This document shows positions 48,001-60,000 of a stretch of DNA of 64,000 nucleotides, in pieces. The DNA is taken from the NCBI GenBank assembly GCA_965644295.1, contig CBFFRP010000616.1, positions 62,001-126,000 on the forward strand. The letters are read 5' to 3'. Position 1 is the first letter of the stretch. Every line of letters begins with the position of its first letter. The stretch comes from Paraphysomonas bandaiensis (lineage: Eukaryota > Chrysophyceae). The position numbers and the translations under genes were made by a program. The notes beneath the pieces are model-generated. The model ran no database searches. It was not told the origin of the DNA and worked only from the letters and a program-made list of their open reading frames with translations.

Positions 48001-51000
48001 AATATCATTAAAAGTTCCGGTTTCATCTGATGCTACTTCCACGATGATTGCTTTTGGTTACGAAGACCCATCAACAGGGAATTCCAAGTATGATCTACGA
48101 TTACAGCAGTCGTCTGATTCAACTCGGTCAATCGTTGCTAGTGCTCCTCTCCAAGTGTCCAAGGTTGACTATCCGGCCGATAGTCGCATCAAACGTGATA
48201 TTGACACCGTGGATACAGATTCTCTTTTGCACCGTTTGAATCAGGTCAAGATTCAGAGCTACCGCTACACCAAGGACTGGTTAGAAGCCCGTGATGACAT
48301 AGAGGATATTCGTGTTCGTGGAGTCATTGCTGAGGATTTAGCGCAGGTGTTCCCTGAGCATGTTTCAGTCATCCCGGAATATAAGCTTGAGGATAGAGGT
48401 GTGAGTTTCAAGAATTTTCATCAAGTGGATAAAACATCGTTAATGATGGATATGATTGCTGCTATGCAATCTCAGTCCCGGCGATTTTCCACGACGCCAA
48501 ATTCGGATTCAGAGACTGGAGAGGTCAGAATGAGCTCCAGTTCCTGGTCGGAAGTACATGGTGGCACGGAGGATATGTCTTCTGGAAGTGTTTTGATGAC
48601 TTCTGGCGAGGCTTCTCTGGGCAAGTCTGGCAGTGTGTCGATAAACAGTGGACCTAGTGGTACTCAGGCGGGCAGTGTTCTATTAGTCCCTGGTACTAGT
48701 GGAAATGATGCAGGTGCGGATGTTTCTATTCGCGGTGGTGATTCATTGTCAAGGGTATCTGTTGGCGGTGATGTGACGCTACGCAGTGGTGGTGGTGGGG
48801 CTGGGAGTGGAGATGTTTATATCTCAACTGACGAAAGCGATCAGGGCACAGGGTCAATAGCACTGATTACTGGTGATAGCGGTGCAGATGCGGCTGGTTC
48901 CGTTTCTCTTTCTGCCGGTTCTGGTGCGTCTGAAATCGGAGCAGGAGTGTCTGTTCACGGTGGTGACTCATTATTGTCTACTGGTACAGGTGGGTTGTTA
49001 TCACTTTCAGCTGGCAATGGTGCCTTGGGTGGAGATGTCAGTATCACCAGTGGGCATGGGACAGCAGGTTCAGGTGGTTCTATTGCAATTTCTGGTGGGC
49101 ATGGAACCGCTGCTTCAAGAGGTGGGATAGCCGCAATTAAAGGTGGCAGTTCTTCCGCCTCTGAGGATGCCGGTGATGCAGCTCTCTTTGGTGGTTCAGC
49201 TAGTAGTAGTGGAAGAGGAGGGTCAACCCGAGTTAGTGGTGGCTCGTCATTTATGGGTAGCGGCGGCTCTTCTATAGTTGAAAGTGGGGAAAGTAGTGAG
49301 CATTCTAGTGGAAATACCATTGTTCGTACCGCTGATGCTGACATGTCCTCTGGATCTGTTTTGATTTCTTCGGGGAATAGTTTGGGTGGGAGTGTAGGAA
49401 GCATCATAGTTTCTGTCGGATCAGATTCCTCTTTTGGACATAGCGGAGGTGAAGTCTCTATTTATGCAGGCGACGGCTCTAGTGGTGGTGATGTTAATGT
49501 TAATGGCGGTGTTGGGGGCACTGGAGTTGGTGGATCTGTAGTGTTGACAAGCGGATCAGGAAATGGCAGTGGTGATATTTTGTTGTCGTCTAAGTCATCT
49601 TCCATGTTGTCTGGTTCTACCTCTCTCTATAGTGGTAGCTCAACTTCTTCCACTGGGACTGTTAGTCTACACTCAGGTGATTCATCTGCTGGTGATTCTG
49701 GAGATGTCGGTATTCGTTCTGGTTATAGTAGTGGTCTTAAGGGAGGTGATGTGTCAGTAACTTCTGGTAGTTCTAGTCTGACAGCGGGGGTGTTAAGATT
49801 GTCAGCTGGATCTGGTACAGTTGGAGGTGACGTTACGCTGTCAAGTGGAATAGGAATTGACGGGAAGTCTGGTGATATTTCCATTTTTTCCGCTGATGGA
49901 TCAGTTCAGGGACAGGCCGGCGGGGTCTATGTAAAGAGTGGTAATTCACTTTCTAGTTCTGGGGCAGGTATGTCGATTACTGGATCCTCATTGGATATTT
50001 CTGGTTCCTCTTTTATTCGAGATCGGGGTGGCGGTGTTAATTTGAAAAGTGGCGGGTCAAATACACTGAGCAGTGGTGCCGTTGATATTTCGACGCGGTC
50101 CCAAAGCGAGTCTACTGGTGATGTTTACCTTTCGACGGGGTCATCATCAGAATCTTCCTCTGGGAGCGTTAACATAGTGACAGGATATTCAGCTAAACGT
50201 TCGGGGGAAATCTCTCTCGCTGTTGGGACCAGTGAAACGATAGGGGGAGAATTAGAATTGCTTGCTGGACATGGAGAGAGTGGCGGCTCTGTTTCGATTA
50301 CAGCTGGGGACTCAAGTGTTGGTGTTGGAGGGAGTTTGAGTTTTCGCAGTGGAGCAGTAAGGGATAGCACATCTAGCTCCGGAAATGTTGACATTGCTAC
50401 TGCAGACGCACTGTCATCTAGTGGGGTTGTTCGATTGCGTAGTGGCAACACAGAATCGGGATCAGCAGGCGATGTTATTGTCGAGAGTGGATCAAGCTCA
50501 TCTAGACCAGGGTCGTTGATTCTGAAATCTGGAAGCAGTGAAGGCAGTGCCGCAGACGGAGTATATATCGGTGGTGGGGAGTCTCGTGGCGCACAAGGCG
50601 GTGAAGTTTTTCTATCAGGTGGTGAAGGCAGTACAGGTGGTGACGTGCGGCTTGTTAGTGGTACTGGAACTAGCGGTGAAGCTGGGACCGTTTTTATTCG
50701 TGCCAGTGATACCAGCTCTACTGCTAGTGGTGCTGCGGTGGTGATTGAAGCTGGGTATGCGCACGACCGCCCAGGTGGACGTTTGGGTTTAAGCGCTGGC
50801 TCGACTGAATCATCGGATGGTGGCGATGTTAATTTAGCTGGTGGGTCGTCTGTGAGGGGATCTGGGGGCTCAATTTTTGCGGAGAGTGGTTCCAGTGATA
50901 TTGGAAATTCTGGTGAGTATTATATTTCGACGTCGCGATCTCGTTCTGCTAGCGGGAAGATGACTATCTCTACTGGTATCGCTTCTATGAAGTCTGGATC

Positions 51001-54000
51001 TATCATGATTGAAACCGGTTTGTCAAGTGGAAACTCTGGAGATATTTCACTATCAGTTGGTCGTGCTGATGCTAGTGGTGGCGATGTCTCAGTATCTTCT
51101 GGTTCTGGAGTTTTGGGTGGAGATACAAGAGTGCAAGGGGGGCATGGTAGTTCATCTGCTGGTGGCTCGATCAATTTAGTTAGTGGTGCGTCATCTGTCT
51201 TAGGTGACACAAGTGGCTCGCTTCTTCTTTCATCTGGTGAGTCCTCTTTTTCTGGTGTGACTTCACTGTCGTCGGGGAAATCAATGTTGGGATCTGGCAA
51301 CGTCGTTATAAAAACTGGGGAGACTTCCGATAGTAAATCTGGTGATGTGTTGATTGGTGCAGGCCGTGGATTAGCAGGTAGTGATCTGCTTCTAAATGGT
51401 GGTGATGGTCATGGATCGGGTGTGGTTGGCGGATCAGTAATTATGCTTGGCGGTGAAGGCTCTCATGGAGGCGATATTAAAATTCGAGGAGGTATTGGAG
51501 CGGAGGGTTCAGGTGGATCGCTGCAATTACTTGGTGGAGAATCATCACAGGGTAGTAGTTATGGCGGGTCTGTCACTGTCGGCGGTGGAGGTGGCGATGA
51601 AAGTGATACCAGCGGCTCAGTTAAAGTTGTAGGTGGGACCTCTGGGACAAATGGTGGAGGTCGTATATCACTGATGAGTGGTTCAGGGCCTAGTATCAGC
51701 GGTGACGTCTCTGTGCAGTCGGCATCTTCTGACCTTGGTACAGGACATATGTTATTGTCAAGTGGTGAGTCAAAGTTTGCTGCCTCTGGGTCAGTTTTGA
51801 TGTCGAGTGGTAATTCACAATATAGTAGTTCAGGTGGTATTACGTTATCTGTTGGCGACAGTGCCCAGGTAGAGAACATCCTACCTGGTTCACTGCTGTT
51901 AGAAGGAGGCAGCGGCTTCTCTGGCGGTAATCTTGTTTTAAACGCAGGTCAAGGTAGTTCTTCCCTAGGTGGGAGTGTGATGATAATGAGCGGGTTAACC
52001 AGTTCGATAGTTAGGAGTAGTGGGGATGTGAAGATAGGATCTTCTGCTTCATTGGGTTCCACTGGAGATGTGAACATTGCCACTGGAAGTTCAACAGCTG
52101 CCACTTCAGGGACTTTCACAGTTAGTAGTGGTGATGCTCATAGTGGTTCTGCTGGTGATGTCCTTATGGCTGCTGGTGGTGGTATATCTACTGTTGGGGC
52201 GACTGCAGCAATCACCGCTGGTGACTCTGTAGCTGGTGCGGGAGGTGCGATCAAAGTAATAGGGGGTACTGGTTTCGCTGGTGGTGACGTTACACTTGGC
52301 GGTGGAATCGGATCGAAGTCCCCCGGTGGTAGTATTATATTATTTGGTGGCGATGATTCAACCACGTCTGGTAATGTCATTATAGAGGCTGGTACGACGA
52401 GTGATGCCGATGGCGCAACTCTTGCAATGGAGGGTACTAAAGCCGCCATCAGAGGAGGAAATTCGTTGTCGACATCTGGGGGAGAGATGTCGTTTATCAC
52501 CGGTGAAAGTAGTGTGTCGCCTTCGGGTACTCTTTCTTTGGTAACTGGACGGGGTACTTTTACTGGTGGTATTACTGTTCGTAGTGGCGATGCAAGTTTA
52601 GACTCGGCTGGAAGTATTGACATCTCCGTTGGGTCCAGTGTGTCTGACGGGGGGGCGATGTCATTGAGCTCTGGTGGAGGTCGTAGTGGCGGAGACGTTG
52701 TCATGTCATCTGGAGTTGGGCGTGATAACAAAGGCGGGTCAGTATTCATTCACTCGGGGGAGTCGATTTCACCAACCAGTGCAGGTGGAGACATTGCTTT
52801 GTTTACTGCACATGCCCCAACCTCTGGAAACGTATATATTGAAACAGGGATAGGAGTTGATCATTCTGGAGATATAAAGGTTCGCAGTGGTGACAGTGAC
52901 AGTGGTAGAGCGGGATCTGTTCGATTTGAAGGGGGTCATAGTGGGGATGTTGGTGCAGATGTTTCTGTTCGAGGCGGTGACTCCTTGGCTGTTGACGGTT
53001 CTGGAGGAAGAGTGTCTATCAGTGGGGGCTCAGGTGCTACTGGTGCTGATGTTCATTTGAGTAGTGGTGCTGGTACTACTGGATCTGCGGGTTCTTTAAT
53101 ATTAGGGGTTGGTGAAGGATCAGGTATTTCTGCTGGAGGTTCAGTGATGATTGATGCTGGTTTGTCCACGGGGGGTGGAGATGGTGGTGCCATGTCGCTG
53201 CGAGGCGGTGCTGGTCATGTGGGTTCATCATCAGGGGGTGGTGTTTCGATAGAAGGTGGAGTATCTGGGTCAGGTACAGGTGGTTCGGTATCAGTATCGA
53301 GTGGTGCTAGTGCATCTGGATCTTCAGGTTCAGCTGTATTTGGTTCGCATTCTTCTACTATGTCTAGTGGGGATGTGACTTTGTCTTCTGGCTTATCTAG
53401 TGAAGTTTCTGGTTCTGTTGTTGTGGCTTCGGGGTCTTCTGATGCTTCTGCTGGTGATGTAAGAATTTTTGTTGGAAAGAGTGGTCAGGCGAGTTTTGGA
53501 GGAGATGTTAGTATGACGTCTGGTTTTGGCACTCTGAGTGGAGGCAATGTTGGGATCAGTGGTGGAGAATCAACAGGAGGTGATGGTGGCTCGGTGTCTG
53601 TACAGAGTGGTCAGAGTTCATCCGGATCAAGTGGTGATATTGCGGTGGCTTCATCTGATGTTGCTGGCATTAGTGGGTCAGTGCAAATTGCGAGCGGGAC
53701 TTCGAGATTCGACACTGGCAAGGTAGCGATTAGCAGCGGAGAGAGTGAAATGGGTACAGCTGGTAACGTGCTTCTTCATGGTGGGTCAAGTGGAGATGTT
53801 ACTGGCGCGGATGTTTCTGTTCGAGGTGGTGACTCCTTGGCTGTTGACGGTTCTGGAGGAAGAGTATCTATCAGTGGGGGCTCAGGTGCTACTGGTGCTG
53901 ATGTTCATTTGAGTAGTGGTGCTGGTACTACTGGATCTGCGGGTTCTTTAATATTAGGGGTTGGTGAAGGATCAGGTATTTCTGCTGGAGGTTCAGTGAT

Positions 54001-57000
54001 GATTGATGCTGGTTTGTCCACGGGGGGTGGAGATGGTGGTGCCATGTCGCTGCGAGGCGGTGCTGGTCATGTGGGTTCATCATCAGGGGGTAGTGTTTCG
54101 ATAGAAGGTGGAGTATCTGGGTCAGGTACAGGTGGTTCGGTATCAGTATCGAGTGGTGCTAGTGCATCTGGGTCATCTGGTTCTTTGTTAGTTTCGTCTG
54201 GTCGTTCAATGTCTGAGACTGGTAATGTTGTCTTGTCATCTGGGAACTCTGCTAGTAGAGCAGGCGATGTGTTGGTCTCAGTGGGAGAGAGCTTTCAACG
54301 TGCAGGCAAGTTGATGTTGTCTGGTGGTGCTGGTAGTGTAGGTGGTGACGTAGTTGTACATGCTGGCTCTGGTTCATCTTCTCGAGGCGGTTCATTATAT
54401 CTTCTAAGTGGTGCTACTTCAGCATCTGATAGCAGTGGGTCATTAACGATGGGATCAGAATCATCATCCGCCTCAGGGCCTGTATTATTGGGATCTGGTA
54501 CATCAGCACTTCGCTCTGGCGAGTTGGAATTGAGAAGTGGTGACAGCGATTCTGCTAGTGCTGGTAGCGTACTTCTTCATGGTGGATCAAGTGGAGGTGT
54601 TACTGGCGCGGATGTTTCTGTTCGAGGCGGTGACTCCTTGGCTGTTGACGGTTCTGGAGGAAGAGTATCTATCAGTGGGGGCTCAGGTGCTACTGGTGCT
54701 GATGTTCATTTGAGTAGTGGTGCTGGTACTACTGGATCTGCGGGTTCTTTAATATTAGGGGTTGGTGAAGGATCAGGTATTTCTGCTGGAGGTTCAGTGA
54801 TGATTGATGCTGGTTTGTCCACGGGGGGTGGAGATGGTGGTGCCATGTCGCTGCGAGGCGGTGCTGGTCATGTGGGTTCATCATCAGGGGGTAGTGTTTC
54901 GATAGAAGGTGGAGTATCTGGGTCAGGTACAGGTGGTTCGGTATCAGTATCGAGTGGTGCTAGTGCATCTGGGTCATCTGGTTCTTTGTTAGTTTCGTCT
55001 GGTAGGTCGGTGCTTGAATCAGGTATTGTTGGTGTTGGCAGCGGTGGTTCTTTGGATGGCAGTTCAGGTATTTTGTTATTATCCACCGGTAGCTCTGATC
55101 ATGCCTCTGGGGGTGATATATTTTTGACTGGTGGTAGTGGGTCGTTGTCTGGCGGTTCGTTGCTTTCATCAGCAGGAAGTGGTCTCTCTGGTGGGTCTAT
55201 TTCTCTAAGTTCTGGTAGCAGTGTTCATGAGAGTGGGGGGCATGTTGATATTCTCTCCGGTCAATCGTCTTCTCATTCATCAGGCAGGGTGTTATTGTCC
55301 TCCTCTGCTGGTAGTAATTCTGGATCTCTTGAATTATCTACTGGATTCGCACAACTTCAATCAGGTGATATAGGAATTATCACTGGTGATAGCGAATCAT
55401 CTGGATCTATTGAGATTTTGACTGGTTCTAGTTCAATGTCAGATGGTTCTTCGGTTGCAATTATATCAGGTCAATCGCTATCAACTTCTGGAAAAAGTGG
55501 TGATGTTAATGTTAGAGCGAATAGTGGTTTTACTGGTGGAAATGTTGCCGTGTTGAGTGGCGCTGGAAGTGGCGGTAGCGGTGGTGCAGTAAATATTCGC
55601 GCTGGAGAAGGAGAATATTTTGGTGGTTCTCTTGTCGCTGCATCTGGTGATTCCTCTCATGGGAATGGGGGGTCGTTGGCACTATTTGCAGGAAATTCAA
55701 ATGAAAATGGTGGCCATGCAACTGTGGAAGCTGGGAATGCCGTTTCGTCAACAGGTGGTAGGGTTGCTCTTTCAAGTGGTGAGAGTGCTGAACAGACCAG
55801 TGGTTCTACAGCATTGTCAACTGGGAAAGGTCACTTGAATTCTGGGACTGTTAGTGTTATTTCTGGTGACTCCATAGTTGGTAGCTCTGGTGCAGTGGTG
55901 CTGGCTTCAGGTCAGAGTGAAGAAGGCTCGACAGGTGACATTTTACTGTCGACATCGTTTAGTCGAGGTACTGCATCCAAGGGCGGGAACATAGTGGTGG
56001 TAGCTGGCTCTGCTGATGTAGGTGGGGAGATATCACTATCTGGTGGTTTATCAAAAGTCGGAACGGGTGGAACTGTTGAAATTAATGCTGGTGCAAGTGA
56101 GAATTCTGCTTCGCGTGGTGGTCACGTTCACCTTGGGACTAGCGGTGGCGTTGGCTCAACTGGTAATTTGTTGATGTCGACTGGAGAGTCAAGTATGTCT
56201 TCCGGTGCATTACACCTTCGTAGTGGAAATTCAGAATTATCAGCAGGTGGGGTTGAAATTCTTGCAGGAACCTCCGCTGATACTGCGGGTGCTGACGTTT
56301 TATTTCGTGGTGGTGATTCGAAGGGTTTAACTGGAGGAGCTGTATTAGTTAGTGGTGGTGCAGGTTCGACTGGCGGTAACGTGTTGGTTACCGCTGGTAA
56401 CGGTGCTGTGAATTCAGGCGGTGTGGTTGATATTCTTGGTGGCGATGGTTCTGGTTTTGATGGTGGTTCTATTTCGTTGAGTAGTGGAGCATCAGATTCA
56501 GCTGGTGCCGGATCTCTTCGATTTTCTAGCGGCTCAGGAATGGAATCATCGGGGACTGTACATCTTATGTCAGGTTTAACTCGTCGGGGTACTACTGGTT
56601 CTGTGTATATTACCACCTCTGAAGGAAATGGAGCAGCTACCGGAGAAGTAAGTTTGCTGAGTGGAAGTTCAGATATGTCTACTGGAGATGTTACTATCAA
56701 AACTGGTGATTCCGGTAATGAAGCTGGTGAAATTGCACTATACGCCGGAGCATCTGATAATTCACGGGGCGGAGACGTTTCCCTCTACTCGGGTACTGGG
56801 GCCACTGGCGGTGACATAGCGCTATCTGCAGGATCAGGGGCGAAGAATACCGGTGGTTCACTCTCCATGCTTTCGGGAAGTGCGCTTGATGTATATTCTA
56901 TGGGCGGGCATGTTGTCATGGGCTCACCAAATTCACCTGGTTTTTCTGGGAATTTGGACTTAAGCACAGGCCGTTCTGAGTCCAGTTCAACAGGAGGTGT

Positions 57001-60000
57001 ACGAATTACAACAGGCGCTAGTGTTACAGCAAATTCTGGGGATATATCCTTCCGTGTTGGACAGTCCTCATCTCCTAGTGGTTCGTTTGTTGATATTCGT
57101 GCTGGAGATTCGACTAGTTCTGGTGGGGTTGGCGGGAGAGTCACTGTGGATGGTGGAAGTGGATCGTCTGGTGGTGGCCTTTACTTTAGTGGTGGTATTG
57201 GATCTAATGGTGTTGGAGGAGATGCTGTGTTTGTCGCTGGTGAAGGTCGTGGCAGTGGTGGCTCTTCTGTGCTGAAGGGAGGTTCATCTATTACAGCTAG
57301 TGGTGGCGCAGTAGATATATCTGGTGGTGATAGTATGCTAAGTGGGGGAAGTATTCTTATTACGAGTGGCGCGAGTGCACGGGGTAGTGGTTCGGCTATT
57401 ATATCTACTGCCGCGACTGATTTACAGTCTGGAGATGTTGTTGTTGAGTCTGGTATGACTGGTAGTGGAATAAGTGGGGGCATCGTGTTGTCGACAGGAT
57501 CTTCAACTGATAGTAGCACTGGTGGCATTTCTCTAGTTCCAGGCGATGCGTCTCAACATGGTACAGGAGGAGGAGTCGATGTGAGTGCTGGTTACGGTGC
57601 TGTGGGTGGAGACGTAAACGTGCGTGGCGGGAACAGTATTAGTGGAAATGGCGGATCCTTCACGGTATATACTGGAACATCTAGCGTAAATTCATCTGGT
57701 GTACTTACAATGTCATCGGCTTCAGCAGTCGGTGACTCGGGGAAAGCTATTTTCTCAACTGGAGAATCAGATAGCAGCACAGGTGGATTGATATTGTCAA
57801 CAGGAAACAGCGCTACCTCAACTGCAGGGGAGTTCAAAATTCGTGGTGGATCAAGTGGAGGTGTTACTGGCGCGGATGTTTCTGTTCGAGGTGGTGACTC
57901 CTTGGCTGTTGACGGTTCTGGAGGAAGAGTATCTATCAGTGGGGGCTCAGGTGCTACTGGTGCTGATGTTCATTTGAGTAGTGGTGCTGGTACTACTGGA
58001 TCTGCGGGTTCTTTAATATTAGGGGTTGGTGAAGGATCAGGTATTTCTGCTGGAGGTTCAGTGATGATTGATGCTGGTTTGTCCACGGGGGGTGGAGATG
58101 GTGGTGCCATGTCGCTGCGAGGCGGTGCTGGTCATGTGGGTTCATCATCAGGGGGTGGTGTTTCGATAGAAGGTGGAGTATCTGGGTCAGGTACAGGTGG
58201 TTCGGTATCAGTATCGAGTGGTGCTAGTGCATCTGGGTCATCTGGTTCTTTGTTAGTTTCGTCTGGTCGTTCAATGTCTGAGACTGGTAATGTTGTCTTG
58301 TCATCTGGGAACTCTGCTAGTAGAGCAGGCGATGTGTTGGTCTCAGTGGGAGAGAGCTTTCAACGTGCAGGCAAGTTGATGTTGTCTGGTGGTGCTGGTA
58401 GTGTAGGTGGTGACGTAGTTGTACATGCTGGCTCTGGTTCATCTTCTCGAGGCGGTTCATTATATCTTCTAAGTGGTGCTACTTCAGCATCTGATAGCAG
58501 TGGGTCATTAACGATGGGATCAGAATCATCATCCGCCTCAGGGCCTGTATTATTGGGATCTGGTACATCAGCACTTCGCTCTGGCGAGTTGGAATTGAGA
58601 AGTGGTGACAGCGATTCTGCTAGTGCTGGTAGCGTACTTCTTCATGGTGGATCAAGTGGAGGTGTTACTGGCGCGGATGTTTCTGTTCGAGGCGGTGACT
58701 CCTTGGCTGTTGACGGTTCTGGAGGAAGAGTATCTATCAGTGGGGGCTCAGGTGCTACTGGTGCTGATGTTCATTTGAGTAGTGGTGCTGGTACTACTGG
58801 ATCTGCGGGTTCTTTAATATTAGGGGTTGGTGAAGGATCAGGTATTTCTGCTGGAGGTTCAGTGATGATTGATGCTGGTTTGTCCACGGGGGGTGGAGAT
58901 GGTGGTGCCATGTCGCTGCGAGGCGGTGCTGGTCATGTGGGTTCATCATCAGGGGGTGGTGTTTCGATAGAAGGTGGAGTATCTAGGTCAGGTACAGGTG
59001 GTTCGGTATCAGTATCGAGTGGTGCTAGTGCATCTGGGTCATCTGGTTCTTTGCTAGTTTCCTCTGCATCGTCTGGTTATTCTAGTGGTACGGTAGTTGT
59101 TTCTTCTGGTGATTCGTTTTTGGAAAATGCTGGCGATGTTGTTTTAAGTAGTGGTCGTTCTGGCCGTAGTGCAGTTTCTGGAGGGTCAGTTAGTCTAAGT
59201 AACGATGTCAGCGTAAAAGCCGGTGGCAGTGGTGATATATTGTTTTCCGGCGGGCGAGGGTATAGTGATTTACCTGGTGGTTCAATTAAGCTGCTATCTG
59301 GTGTTTCCTCTTATCGTAGTGGTGATGTTTTAATTAGTTCTGGAGCCAGCGATGAAGAATCTGGGTCTGTTGTTGTAACCAGTATGGACAGTGCAGGAGG
59401 TACAGCTGGAGCCGTTGAGATTCGTCCTGGGAGTTCCTCTTTTGATGGCGCGGGTATTGCGCTCAGCGGTGGGATTGTTGACGGCGCAGAGGGAAAAGGA
59501 GGAGCTGCGTTCATATCTGGTGGTGATGGTCCTCAGGGTGGTGATGTAGTAATTAGAAGTGGTGTGGGGCTTGTACCTTCATCTGGCCGAATTGATATAA
59601 GTGCTTCAGTTGGTGGAGATATTGGTATTTCTGGTGGCGCAGCGAGTGTCGGTGCAGGTGGTGGAGTGTCTATATCTGGTGGCTCTGCTGACGAATCTGC
59701 TGATGGTGGGTCTGTAGTACTCTTAGGTGGACAGTCTTCTATCGGCAGTGGAGGTGATGTTGCTATATCAAGTGGCTCTGGCATAGAGAGCGTTAGTGGT
59801 TCTGTCAACATTGGTTCGAGTGATGGATATGTGCGTAGTGGTTCAGTGGCACTAGTTAGTGGGTCTTCTCGGGATGGTGCTTCTGGCTCTATTGACGTCA
59901 GATCTGGTGATTCTGATTTCGGTTCTGGTAGTGTATCACTGCTGAGTGGTAATAGCATCTCCGGCATTGGGGGCAATGTAGTTGTGTCGGCTGGAAGTGG

